Positions 21,972 through 33,776 of a DNA stretch of 38,870 bases are shown piece by piece. Under the pieces are notes generated by a model. The model saw only the letters and a list, made by a program, of their open reading frames with translations, searched no databases and was not told the origin of the DNA. The stretch lies in NCBI GenBank assembly GCA_000320545.1, contig ADNK01002051.1:1-38870 (forward strand), given 5' to 3'. How positions within the stretch are numbered: position 1 is the first letter of the stretch; each line of letters starts with the position of its first letter. The DNA is from Bigelowiella natans CCMP2755 (taxonomy: Eukaryota > Cercozoa > Chlorarachniophyceae). The translations under genes were made by a program, and so were the position numbers.

Positions 21972-22801
21972 ATGCCAAAGGTGCGTTTAGGGGTGGTGGG
22001 GGGAGGAGGGACATAAGAAGCTGATTAAGCTCGAAAATTACATGGGACACAGAAGTTAGTTTTCCTTGTATAGAATTGCAGATATGCTTTTGAAGCTAAA
22101 ACATTGTATCACATCTCAATCACTGTGGGAAATTAAATTGCCACAGCTATCAATTCATAAGAGATTTTTTTGTATAGTTTCTAAGCTACGTTAAAGTTTA
22201 GCAGTACAACGATATTGAGAATGATGTGTGTATTTTCCAGCAAAAAGTAGCACCGAAGTGGTATCCTACCGAGGATGGACCAAAGAAACTAACGAAGACG
22301 ATCAAAAAGAAATCCCAGGGCACCAAACTTCGCAAATCTATTGTCCCTGGAACTGTCTTGATTCTTCTTGCTGGCCGCTTTAAGGGTAAGCGCGTCGTGT
22401 TCCTCAAGCAGCTTGAATCCGGTCTGCTCCTGGTTTCTGGTCCTTTTAAAGTAAACGGTGTCCCCCTTCGTCGTGTAAACCAGACATACGTTATTGCTAC
22501 ATCCACCAAGATTGATGTTTCGAGCGTGGACACCTCTGGTATCTCTGACGCCCCTGATCAAAAGACCAAGCGCCACTTTTTCTCGAAGGTTGTAGCTGAG
22601 ACAAAAGAAGATTCCGGGGATTCAGAATTCGTATCTCAAGAAACAAAAAAGGCAGGCCTTACGGAAGAGCGCAAAGCCATGCAAAATAAGGTTGACACTG
22701 CTCTCCTTGCATCCATTCAAAAGACCCCAATGATGAAGGATTACCTTAAGTCGCGGTTCAGCCTGCAGAAAGGAGATTTGCCGCATTTGATGAAATTCTA
22801 A
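21972..22801 (+). CDS. RPL6: 60S ribosomal protein eL6
   Basis: A three-codon first exon (MPK, 21972-21980) is followed by a 260-base intron and a single main exon, 22241-22801, giving 189 residues. The product is a large-subunit ribosomal protein. Family hallmarks are APKWYP at the start, VPGTVLILLAGRFKGKRVVF, SGPFKVNGVPLRRVNQTYVI and the C-terminal KGDLPHLMKF. Length is close to the yeast protein. The intron directly after the start region is typical of ribosomal protein genes. A variant polyadenylation word ATTAAA lies about 80 bases after the stop. Confidence 0.97.
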
Positions 22802-23505
22802 AGGCGTGGCCGTGTTTGAGTGATTTGTTGCGTTTGTAGCTTAATGTGCTGCATATGAAGCAAAGTTGAACTTATCAAGCATTAAAATTAGCAAACTACA
22901 TCCTTTTGTATCCTTATATACACTCTACTCATGTTTTATTTCTTTCGAGAGATTGGGATGGGGATTTAGATTGAATGAACTCATCTAGTCATGTATGTAG
23001 CACTTTGGAAACAAATGATGTGGAGTAACCTGTTAAGAAGTGCTGTGGAGATGTGGATTCAGAATTCATTGGCATCTTCTGAGCTCAAAATTTCATCGTA
23101 AATAATTATTGCACCCGCACCGGCAGCACAAGATCACGATTTTGCGGGCAGGGCATGCATGTGCGTAGTCATCATGAGTGCGGCGGGTTTCAACACATGT
23201 GCACACCTAGACACATATCTCAGCGCAATGTGCATATTATTTTTGCAAGTCAAATCGAGTTTGACGACGGTAACAAAGTAATAAATTAACAGATCGAGAT
23301 AGACGTCTAGATGTAGCTAGATGATCGACCCCTATGAACCCAGGAAGTGCGTGGACCTGTACGTCGGTCGATCTATGTAGCTATAAATAATTGCATGCAT
23401 GCTCGCTAGCTATGTCTCGATCATGGGATCACCATGCATGCTATGTGATCTAGCATCTAGCTTTAGACATGTTATCTGCTACGTGTAGCTAGTACACTAG
23501 ATCAT

Positions 23506-23606
23506 GAGACGGGTGTAACTAATGAATTGATCAAATCATTTTCAATGAAGGATGTGGCCATAACATTGTTGAAAAGATTTATTAATCAATTCACTGCATC
23601 CGTCTC
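23506..23606. repeat. Inverted pair of the short dispersed motif
   Basis: The left arm starts GAGACGGGTG and the right arm ends CATCCGTCTC. Both arms contain the TGAATTGAT(C/T)AA(A/T) core and the TTTTCAA word. The 101-base unit could fold as an imperfect hairpin and looks like a small inverted-repeat element or two copies inserted head to head. Confidence 0.65.
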
Positions 23607-24250
23607 ATGCATGTATGATCTACATAGCTTGTATGCTGCATGTCTAGCGAACATGTGCGCTTGATAGCAATGTACCACAGTACATGATGAAAGCAAATGC
23701 TTTGGCGCGTGCATGCTAGCATGCATGGCGGCTACGCTATTAGCATATACATGCAGCAGCAGCAAGCTGCTCATCTAGTGCTGTGAGTGCACAGCGACAC
23801 ATCTATGGTCATGCACATGGCATCACATCAACAACATGCACAGACGCACATCGGCATCGTATCGCTGATCGCATGTGACACGCGCTATGTACAAGTGTAC
23901 AAGAGACGCAACAACAGTATACTGCGCTAGTGCGCGCGCGTGCGCAGCCTGCATCGCAGGCACCACATCGATCAATGCAATGCAATGTTGCATGCTACGC
24001 TGGCACGTCATGCTGGCACATCATGAGATCTGCGCAAACGCGTACGTCGCAACAACTGTGAGATGAGAGATAGATAGAGCAACGTATTTTCCACGGTTGC
24101 ATGTGACCACATTGCTGTCCATGAAGCAGATCTTGTGCAAACATCTGTGTGCTTTTCATGAATATTAGGTGCATGCATTTATACATTGGAGATAAACTGA
24201 ATTGTAGGGGCAAAAGAGCAACTTCAAAAGATTCATCAGGCCGCAATATA

Positions 24251-24292
24251 TATTGGAAAAATCTAATTTATTATATTTATTACATCCGTCTC
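24251..24292 (+). repeat. Single copy of the short dispersed motif
   Basis: Starts TATTGGAAAAATCTAATTTA and ends ACATCCGTCTC. It aligns with the copies at 18653, 23506-23606 and 34595. Confidence 0.6.
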
Positions 24293-24416
24293 AATGGTAG
24301 TGTAAACGACTTCATCATATAAATCCAAGACATGAAGCTTTATTTCAGATGTAATCTGTAACGACACAATTGCATCACTTGCGCAGTGCAAGCAACATGT
24401 GCAATCAACCCATTTT

Positions 24417-26612
24417 TCAAGAGCCGATGGGCTTCCAGAGAGATTCTTTGGCTTCCTCGTCAAGATTGTGAGTGCTTCCGAGAGTGTTCATCAGCTTCAT
24501 TGTGGCATTGTCGGTGAGGTTGCTTGGTGGGGTCGAAACAACAAAATACATGTAACGACTGAAAGCATCCTCAGGAGTCATGAAAAAAATGCCATCGTTC
24601 GACGATATCGCTCCTACCCCTTCTTTAATCTCAGGATGTTCTTCCCATTTTTTGCTTTTATCGCTCCAGTCTCCCTTCCACTCTCCACCCTGGCCCCATG
24701 TGTTGCGTAGCTTGAGTAAGCGGATGCCATTCCCCTTATAACCACCAATCACAGCGTACGCGTGCAGGCGCACGATGCCTTTCATGTCCACATCTAATCT
24801 CGATTTGGGGTAATTTGAGCACCCAACGATGACCGCTTTGCCCCTTTCCGCAAGCATAGCCCTGTCGAATAGATCGTTAGGACTACGATCTTTGTTAGTC
24901 ATGTGAACCGCGTGACAGTTAAATCCGCTGTACGAATTGCTAACTTGTTCCTGGTTAAGTCCAGCTCCGCCCCTGGATATACAATCAAAGTGAAACGATT
25001 TGAATTTATTTATGAATCATTGGCATCTTCACATCACATTCAGTGACGAAAATGTAAATGAGACTCTTCATACCTCAGCTTAGCATAGGAGCCCCCGACT
25101 TTCGCCATGGCCTTTTCCAGCAGGCACATCCAGAATTCCCCATTGTTCTTCTTCGACTTCACGTACAGTGGCTTACCCCTCGAGGCAGGAAGGTAGTCGT
25201 CGACTGTCAACAACACAATGTCACCACGCTTACTTATCACAAGCCCTGAACATGGCTAAGTGGGCGAGACACAGCACTGAAGGCCAAAAAAGGTATAAGG
25301 AGGGGCATCGGATATCATTTCCCATGCCGGGGGGGTGTTAGGTTGTCACTCACCGATGATGTAGTACCAGCGCTTCTTTGACTGCATGTAGATCCGTACG
25401 CTGTATACTCCTTGGGGGTTCCAGCGGTTGGGCTCAATCAGAGCGTTTATGATGTCCTGATACCTGCCTAATCCAGAAAGGATCCCGATGAACCAGCAAT
25501 TGCCAATGCTCCCTTGGCACATGTCATCCACTTGCACGCCGCCAACAAAGACCTGAGGATATAGAGAGAGACGACAAATTATGATCGCGGTCAATAGACT
25601 CCTCCCTGCCAATCTCTCCCCCAGACCGCACCCAACTATCGAATCCCCACGCTCAATCAATTACATCAGGATAAGCGTGGAACTTCTCGACGCGCGCCCT
25701 GTTAGATAAGAGGAGGAAGGAATGTGAGATGTTACGTAGAGGTAGAGGTATTCAGTAATTGTGAGGATTAGGATGAACAGCTGCTCAAGTCTTGGGTGAC
25801 AACATACCAAGGTGATCCGCGGTCCCGAGGGTCTGGGTTGTTCTCTGCGTTCCTTGGCTTTCGCACCGACAGGGGCCTTAGACTATCGTCGCATGGAGGG
25901 AAATCTGGATCAATAAACTTCTTTCCCTCCTTCTCGCAGCGCTCAATGATGTCGTAAACGGGATCGTACTCAAGGAGGATGGGCACGGCTTGTTTGCCCA
26001 AGTCCATTCCGCAGAAACTAATTGAGTCCTTTGCTTTGGCCCCATCGATCAGGTCACGGCACTCAAGTTGGCTTGTCCTCTGATTCTCCTTCTCAATTGC
26101 CGCAAGTTCGGTAACAGATTTCAGCCCCACCATCTTAAAGTCTACGTCGGCCACCGGTGCCACCGAGAACTTTACAGATCCCTGCCACTCGGGCGTTTGG
26201 AGGACCATTAGCAGACGGATCAAAAAGCCCTCGCTCCCATCGGAAAATTTGATTTTTAGCGCTAAAGCTCTCGATAGATCGATCTCGATTGTAGAATGAT
26301 GTTGGCAGATGTACCCGGCCTTTGCATACTGAGTTGGCCTCTTGCCGCTGACAATTCTTTTCCCAGCGAAGCGCCCTTCCCCAGCATAGGCAACCAGCAT
26401 CGTCCCCATGGCTTTTGCGAATTCTCCCTTCCCTTCGACGGTCGCTACAATCTTCACTTTCGGACCGCCATCGCAACGTACGAACAGTTGCGCCTGCGGA
26501 TTGGCATGGTGAATGTAGCCTCCGTTGCTCTTTTTATCGGCTTCAACCTTCACCGAATCGGAAGCATCTTCTGGCCATTTCGGCCCTTTTTTTATTACTG
26601 GAATATATTGCG

Positions 26613-26652
<40 letters not shown>

Positions 26653-26708
26653 ATGTGTATGTGTGTACCGCCACCAGTTAGTTGTCACTTGCACACGCAT
26701 TTGCACTC

Positions 26709-26743
<35 letters not shown>

Positions 26744-27753
26744 GTATAACTTAGGTGGCTGAATTACCCTTTTCTCGTTGTTGAGCTGATTTACTATACC
26801 AAGCTTCGCGTTTCTTTTCGTAAGCCTCTATTTTAGCCCTCCTCTTTTGTTCAAGCTCTGGATTAGATTTCTTCATCATCCACGTCTGTGGGCCCGCTTT
26901 TCCGCTTTCGGTGCCCCCCTCATAAAAGTATCCAACATTCTTGACTTTCTGCAGGTATTTACAGTTTTCTGTTTTGACAAAACACGGTATTAAAGAATCT
27001 CTTGATTTAGACCCTAGATCTCGCAAAAATTTTACAGTTTTTTCAGTTATCGAGTTTTAATTCACCTCCAGGGATCCATCCCTTTTCAATTCCAGCCTGT
27101 TGCATCATGTAGACGCTCTTTTCCGAAGGTGGGTCGTCTCCAGGCCACATCAGATTCCCAAGATGTTTCCCAACTTCTGCTCCCCCAGCATTGACGGTTT
27201 CCCAATGATACATTTGTTTCTTTCGAATATCATCAATTTTCTTGCGGTCTTCACGGGATTTCTTTTCGTCTGCCTTCCCCCAGTCAGCCTGGTGCTGCTC
27301 CTCCTCTTTCCCGTTTTTCTCGATTTGCTTCATCTCGTGTTGCAGGGTAGGAATTTTCGAAATGTCGAAGACCTTCTCCTCTACGGCGGCGGCGAAGACA
27401 CGGACCCAGTCTGAGTGAGCTACCACGTCATCGTCATTGGCTGCCCCAAGCCAGTCACCCAAGAGGTCGAACTCCTCCTCGGTTGTCTCTGCCTTCTCTT
27501 CTTCAGACATGTCGTTATAGAGCTCTCGCTTCACCACCGACCACTTGTGAGGAGCCCTGGTGCGAGTGTATTGCAAAATCTCCTCAGCATAGGCATCATA
27601 ACCCCGCAGCATTTCGTAGCAACTCTTCTGATCCCCTGCTGCGTTCGGAGTCTGCATAGCTGCGTTCTGGGAATTGTTGTCGTTGTTATCGCCGTCGAGG
27701 CCTAACTCCTCTGCAATTTCGTCAATGACCGCTGAGCACGCTCCACACCCCAT
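24417..27753 (-). CDS. Calpain-family cysteine protease
   Basis: Seven exons (27066-27753, 26768-26944, 25808-26597, 25665-25698, 25354-25552, 25074-25245, 24417-24972) close in phase to 871 residues. The product is a calcium-type intracellular cysteine protease. The triad is complete: Cys582 in QGSIGNCWF, His757 in VRLHAYAVIGGY, Asn777 in KLRNTWGQGGEWKGDWSD. VTVDDYLP-like LTVDDYLPASRGKPL and EFWMCLLEKAMAKVGGSY are further calpain signatures. The order is unusual: a beta-sandwich-like region (ANPQAQLFVRCDGG, about 310-480) precedes the protease core, which lies at the C terminus, and no EF-hand domain is present. The start MGCGACSA has Gly2 and Cys, a good N-myristoylation/palmitoylation signal, so membrane attachment is likely. 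An open frame continues upstream of this ATG, but I prefer the lipid-signal start. Confidence 0.92.
26614..26741. repeat. (GT)n and (TA)n microsatellites in calpain intron 2
   Basis: A GT run at 26614-26649 and a TA run at about 26709-26739 lie within the intron 26598-26767. Confidence 0.95.
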
Positions 27754-28599
27754 TTTTAGCTTTGAAAAAAGGTTGTACGATAGATGTACACAATGGATTT
27801 CGAGATATGTTAATAATATTCCACTTCGGTTGTGTCGGAGGCAAAAACCGTTTCGCTCGTGGTAGAATGTGAAGATCTCCGAGCACAGTCGTTGTCGCGA
27901 AGGCGTTTTCCCTGCCTTTTTTGTTTCCCAGAACGACACAGTTCGGTCGGTGAAAATCTCTTTCTGAAGCGTCACAAGGCGACAGTGTTGATCGTTGCGT
28001 GAAAACGGGATGCGTTTTCCAACCAGTACGCTTGCACCTCGATCATCAACACCCGCATGTTTGGAGAGATGTTGATTCTGGACAGTCGCGCTGTGCGGGG
28101 GAAAAAGAGTGAATGTTTGCTCGATGTGAATCTCAAACCTGAGACATCTGGACACTCTCCCACTTCTTCGTTCTTTGCATGAACTTGGAACTTTTTGGCC
28201 GATGCTTTTGAGAACGCTGCAACTGGCACGTTCAGCGATGCAGGTTTTGTCAGCAGCATCATTGCACGAAACACTTGTTCTTGTTCGCTCGTTCACTCAC
28301 TCGAAAGTTCGATTTTTCTTCTTCTTCTTCTTCTTCTTCTTCTTCTTCCACTTCTTCTTCACCGGCTTGCGTCTGAACTCCTCCTTTGCCACGCGTTTTG
28401 CCTGGGTTTGATCGATGCCGTCGTCGTTTCACACCCAGCACCATTGCAGCGCCGGTCTTTCGTGGTGCACTGGTGCACGCGGCATCGTGCAACGTTTGTT
28501 TCCTCACCTCTGAACTGACCTGGGAGCACGAGGACGATTTTCACCCTCGCTGGCTCGCACGGACCTGAACTGTTCAGTTTGCCCGACTCGTCGCAATGA
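27754..28599. other. Upstream region of the calpain gene
   Basis: Several long overlapping open frames on both strands, including one continuous with the calpain frame to 28296, but none with a recognisable domain. A (TTC)n run sits at 28316-28347. It probably holds the calpain promoter and 5' untranslated region. An extra short gene is possible but not supported. Confidence 0.4.
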
Positions 28600-29760
28600 G
28601 AGTGATGAGCTCAGAAGTGCCGCCACCGCCACAAGCTAGCAAGTTTGGTGCTCAACGTGGAGCACCTTCACGTGCGCGTTGCCACGCGATGCGCACGTGG
28701 CAATTGTGCCGTGCTCATGTGTGCGTGGAGCTTGTGGGACCTCCAGACCTCGCTAGCTCGCCAGCTCGTGCTGTGCGCGTGCGACAGACGAATTGAATCG
28801 AACTTGTTGTCTCCTGAAAATGGCGTGGTGCGGTGTGGGCGAGGCTGGCTAGCTGGGGAGGATGACTGGGTGACGATGCGATTTGATGATTGAAAAATTG
28901 ACAAGTTCATCACATCTGCACAGCTGTCTGTGCACTTCTAGCTTCCAGACTTGTGTGCGCATGCATGCATGTGATGATGGACACACATCATCTGTGCTCG
29001 CCATGCTGCATTGTCCATCAAAAATGTCCCCGGCCCCTTCATTGTGCAATGTGCATGGACACAGTTGTGCGATGCCCGCTGCCATGCACCAGTGCAACGT
29101 CTAGCAGTGTGCACATCATTGCACTGTCCATCATTGTGTGCATGCTGCATCGCATGCACACCAGCACACACAGTGTGTGCACGTACGTGCATGTGTGGTT
29201 GACTGTGCACGAGAAAAAGCACACACGCACGCACGTGTCATCATGCGCAGCCTGTGCGTGTGCAGTTTCACACATGTGTGTGTGCAAGCATTTGTGCAAA
29301 AGCATGCAGCAGAATGTTCACATGACGCATTTCAAAACACACATGATCATGGACACAGTAATAGCACATGTGTATTACATGCATGGTGTTACAATCGTAC
29401 ATGACATGTCTGCCATGAGCATCCCCAAGCATTGCAGACACAGTGATGGCATGCGATGTGCATTGTGTGCATGGTGTAGCATGTCTGTCATCATGTGTTG
29501 CACATGTTTGATGATGCGCACACATTCATTAGTCTTCAAGCACAACAGGCACATGTCAACAACTTCTTTGCAAACGTGTGTAGTTTCACACATGTGTGTA
29601 CAAGCATTTGTGTACAAAATGCAGAATGTTTACATGACGCATTTTAGAACATATGTGTGTTACACGTATTTGATAATACACATATATTCATTAGTCTTCA
29701 AGCATAACAGGCACATGTTAACAACCGAAACTTCTTTACAAACATGTGTTTCATTCATTA
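28600..29760. repeat. Palindromic-word-rich island 3 with direct repeats
   Basis: Dense in TGCATG, CACATG, GTGCAC and ACGTGC words. Two blocks recur in the order A-B-A'-B': block A at 29266-29335 and 29584-29645 (shared words TTTCACACATGTGTGT and AGCATTTGTG), block B at 29511-29575 and 29672-29748 (shared words ATTCATTAGTCTTCAAGCA and ACAGGCACATGT). No gene is supported. Confidence 0.7.
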
Positions 29761-29822
29761 TGACATCGAATTACACCTATAAATCTTCATCGAATCATTT
29801 TCCTCGCTTAAGTCCCATTTAG

Positions 29823-29911
29823 ATAACCAACGCTTTTATGAGGGTTAGTTTTAAATCGCGTCAATAGATAGCCAACGCTTTTATAAGGGTTAAGTTTAAA
29901 TCGCGTCAATA
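29823..29911. repeat. Tandem pair of a ~45-base unit at the NOP10 3' end
   Basis: Two near-identical copies (CCAACGCTTTTAT, AGGGTTA, TTTAAATCGCGTCAAT). The end of the second copy contains the NOP10 stop codon, so the first copy repeats the stop-codon end and the 3' untranslated region. Confidence 0.85.
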
Positions 29912-30097
29912 TTTATAAGCTGGCTGTTGTGTTGGGAGTAGACCAAAGCGCTTTTTGCAAGTAATTCTCTGTGGTGAGAATTTATCATCTGGAGAAAATC
30001 TTGCGGGATGTGCGGACTTGGTTGCTTTTCCATTGACCATTTTCTTTAAAGTGTAAATTCTTTTGCCATTATCATCCAGGTAGTACATCAAGTGCAT
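29906..30097 (-). CDS. NOP10: H/ACA ribonucleoprotein subunit Nop10
   Basis: A single exon of 63 residues, the normal length of this very small protein. Nop10 binds dyskerin/Cbf5 in box H/ACA snoRNPs, which pseudouridylate rRNA and snRNA, and in some lineages joins telomerase. Diagnostic segments are [34 protein letters not shown] and the C-terminal [16 protein letters not shown]. The eukaryotic form has lost the archaeal zinc-binding cysteines at the N terminus, as here. It has no intron, unlike most neighbours. Confidence 0.96.
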   Translation of the reverse strand: MHLMYYLDDNGKRIYTLKKMVNGKATKSAHPARFSPDDKFSPQRITCKKRFGLLPTQQPAYKY

Positions 30098-31031
30098 TGT
30101 TTCCTACAGCTGTTTCAGGTGGGGTGGGGAGGCGTTCTTGCCACCTCGTTCTGGAAAGTGCGTGTTTGAATTCCAGAGCATTTTTGCAATGAGACTTGAT
30201 TAAAGGCTAGTCGCAGGACATCATGATTCTTAACTAAGCAAGCTCATGTACGACATCAGGCCGATTTTTTCACAGTTTCCAAGATTCCGGGTCGAAAAAA
30301 ATGAGCTGCATTTTCTGCAAATATGGAAACAGTCCTTTGTCGTATGAACTCTAGATCCGAGATAAAAGACATCAGATATGTGTTAGCGGTTATCCCCGAG
30401 CGTAGAAAGTGACGGTTAAGCCGCTTTTTTCAGTTCCCATTATCTCTCTGTTTCAACCGATTTTTGCCAAGATTAGAGATTCTTACAACCGTAGATGCTC
30501 TCAATTTTACACTGCGACAACCCCTATTAATTAGTCGATAGCGCAACTTGGGCAGTCTTTCCTTGTCTCTCTGTGAGAAACAAGACTAACAACCAGCTCA
30601 CAAAAGCGCATGTGAATGAAGATGTCCTGTGAATATATCCAGGAAAGCTTCAATTTGGGATGTCGCTGTACATACTCCAAAGGTAATTTTTATTATGAGA
30701 AATCAGCATCGCTTCTCTAAATTCTGAAAGATCAAATGAATGTAGTAAGGGCGCGCAGCCTCCCCTGCCCCGCCCGCTTTGCTGCAAGGAATGAGGGGGG
30801 TCTTGGGGAAGATTTCACAATTTTTGGAGGATATGCTATCCTGAAATTTTTGTCATTATTTCCTCTATAAGTTATATAACGCGCAGCCGAGGTTGCATAT
30901 TATAAATCAACTATGTTCCATTTCGATCCATGGGACCTTTACAATATGCACTCTTGGTTGATGACCATTTTCTTTGCTCCATGATTTTGTTAAAGATTTT
31001 ATTTTGCTCTCAGTCTGGTTGGAGCTTCGGA
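30098..31031. other. Divergent spacer, no gene seen
   Basis: This lies between NOP10 (-) and the EGF/TSP1-type gene (+). It has mixed composition, no repeat island and no supported coding frame. It should hold both promoters. An ATG at 30930 is in frame with the downstream gene's start but would put a weaker leader ahead of it. Confidence 0.4.
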
Positions 31032-32890
31032 ATGCGTTCCTCGGTATTCTTCTGCTTTTGCCTTTGCCTCTCACTTAATGGGCTTGGAGCCAGCGCCAGC
31101 TGCTCTGGAAAGAGCAGTGAGAGCCAGGACATTTGCGATGATGGCTACTTTCTCAACGAAGACAAGGTTACTTGCCGAGGTAAGACCTTACTCAGCTTCT
31201 ATTATTCATTCAGATTGATGTATCCCAAATTTGGCGACTGTATGTGCCCCACCCACCTGCAGATGTGAACGAGTGCGAAGGTGAGTTTTCGAAGAATGGA
31301 ACGATCGTCGAAGACGAACACGGGTGCTCGGATATCTGCAACAATGTCTGCGGTGGATACAAATGCTCCTGTAGTGGGGATCGGTTGCTGGACGAAGATG
31401 AAAGGAATTGCTATGGTACGTCTGCGGCCTCGTCGCTACCTGACTGTTACACGGCATGACATTATTGCATCGTTGGCAGAACCCAAATGCTCCACTGATG
31501 CGACTTACACGCTGACCATTGGAATCGAAGGTAATTTTGAGAAAAATCGACCTTCTGTGCGCCACATTGTGTGACATGGATGTGATGCCTTTCAAAGAGG
31601 GGGAAACCAGCTCCGACGAGCCAATCCTGAATGGCGAAAGTGCTCATAAGAACTGCAGTGATATCAACGGCAAGTACGAATCCTCTATCCTACTTTCGAA
31701 AATCGTCTCGCGGACAGAGATGGTTTCTCACAGATAAATTTTTGAGCATACTGTTACCCCCCCCCCTGCCACCACTACTAATGACCAGCTACACCGGGAT
31801 GATAGAGATGACGTGCGAGAAGGGTATCATGTCCGCCACCAACGCGAGTTGCGAAGGTAATGCCCATTCGTTGGAAGCAGCGTTTGTGTTTTCATCGTGG
31901 GAAACAAGCTGGGGAGCTGAGGTTCTCTTCTTTTACATTATCAGAGCTTTGCGAAGCCTCTGAGTGGGAGAATGCTCCGGGGGCCTCCTGCTCTCTCACT
32001 CTTGAGATGAAGTGCGACAAGACCAACCCTATGGAGTTTGGCCAAGTACGTCAGGTTCGCCAAATTCTTAAAGGAACACCTGGCTGTGTCGAAACTGAAA
32101 GGTAGTAGGGTGGTAGATAAGGGAGAGAGAATGGGGGGGGGGGGGGGGGAAACATGCCATCTGCTCATCCTACCCCTTATTATTAGCCCAGTGTCTTGGA
32201 AGAACGCACAATGGGTGGTTCAAACAACCAAAAAATGGTGGGGAAAAAAGTTCCAAAGCCGTGAGGTTTTGTATCCCCCCCTGTAACGGGGGGCATGTAC
32301 GTGCGTACAACCCCCCCAGTGGAGCATCCCAGGGCCAAAGCGTATTCTGGATGCCACATCAGCGTTGAATCTCTCCTCTGTTGCTTCCCGTCCGTCCCCT
32401 TCGTTGTTGCTTTGCCTCTTTCCGCTGGCAGGTATCACACATGCACCGTTGACAAAAACTGCCCTGTCGACTGCGTCCTAAGAGAATTGGGGCGGGTTGG
32501 AGCGAATGTACCCTTGACGTGCGGAGGGTGCGGGGTCGAGAAAAATAAACGGATAGGCACGCACCACGCCAAATATGGCGGGAACCTCTTCGTCAAGGAG
32601 GATTTATATGACTTCAGGGCATTGTATAACACCATAAAAACTTGCCCGGAGGACGTGGAGGCCCCCCCCTCCGAGTGCACCCCCGCCCGCCTCCGCTGCT
32701 GCCTCGAGGAGACCCAAACCCCCAGCCAACCGGACGGCTCAAGCGCGCTGACGAAGAAGTTCTTTCATGAAGCAAGTCCTCGTATTGAAACTAGGAGGGG
32801 GAAGGGGACGGATTTTTTTATGGGAATCGGTGGGGGCAAAAGAGAAGAAGAAGTGGTAGTTTCGTGGATTAATATATATATTAATATATA

Positions 32891-32948
<58 letters not shown>

Positions 32949-33566
32949 CATTTATATTGTTTACATTATCGCTTTTGCATTTTTTTAATACAATTATGAT
33001 TTGGAACATCTGGAACAACATTTTCATCTGGTGTTGAATTTATTTTGTCAAGTAACTTCGGACCCCCCCCCCCTCCCCCTTTCCCAGTGGCAGGTCACTA
33101 TCACAAAGGGCAGTGATGGTGCAGAGTGTGACGAGACGCCAACAATGGAGTCATGCAAGGGTCCACCATGCTCAGGTCGGTTGCGCTGCTAGTTCTCCTG
33201 TCGTGTTTCCGTTAGAGATGTTGGTGTCCGACGATGGTACTAAAGGAGAGAGGAGATTGAGTGAGAGGAGGGGGATACGATAACATGTTTTGCTGGGTCT
33301 TTTCTCTCTGTCCTGAGGCGCTGGTGGCTGTTGCTCCTTGTGCCGCTCACGATTGAATTCATCATCATCATCATCATCTACTACTACTACTACTCCTCTA
33401 CTCAGAAACCGTGCAGATCTTCAAGAACTACCAGTGCAGTGGGGAACCTTACCCTGTTCCAACAGATGAGGCCATCCTGGCCGAATTCACCGTGCAGAGC
33501 ATCGAGGACAACGAAAGCTGCATCACAGACAACGAGGGCACCTTCTCCTTCGACTGCGTGCGGCTG

Positions 33567-33603
<37 letters not shown>

Positions 33604-33742
33604 GCTGTGCGGTGGATGATGGAGAACATTAGTAGCAGTAGCGGAGATGATGCTGGTTTTGGCAAGAAACAGCAGGGTTATCACAGTTGATTGTTTGTCG
33701 TTAGTAGTCTCTCGCCATTTGCCTGCTGCCTCGGGCTTCATT

Positions 33743-33776
<34 letters not shown>

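Larger units (their letters stand above)
22802..24416. repeat. Palindromic-word-rich island 2, no gene
   Basis: A convergent spacer between the eL6 and calpain genes. From about 23100 it is dense in GCATGC, CTAGCTAG and TGCGCG words. It carries an inverted pair of the retroelement-like motif (23506-23606), another copy at 24251-24292, and around 24097 a stretch resembling the reverse-transcriptase-type fragment of island 1 (TTGCATGTG, then CATTGCT). Confidence 0.65.

Noticed and set aside
27754-28296. N-terminal extension of the calpain by about 180 residues
   Set aside because: The frame is open but has no domain-like content. The MGCGACSA start is a strong lipid-modification signal.
29266-29748. 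Repeated blocks considered as a CRISPR-like array
   Set aside because: This is a eukaryotic context with only two irregular copies and no constant repeat-spacer spacing.
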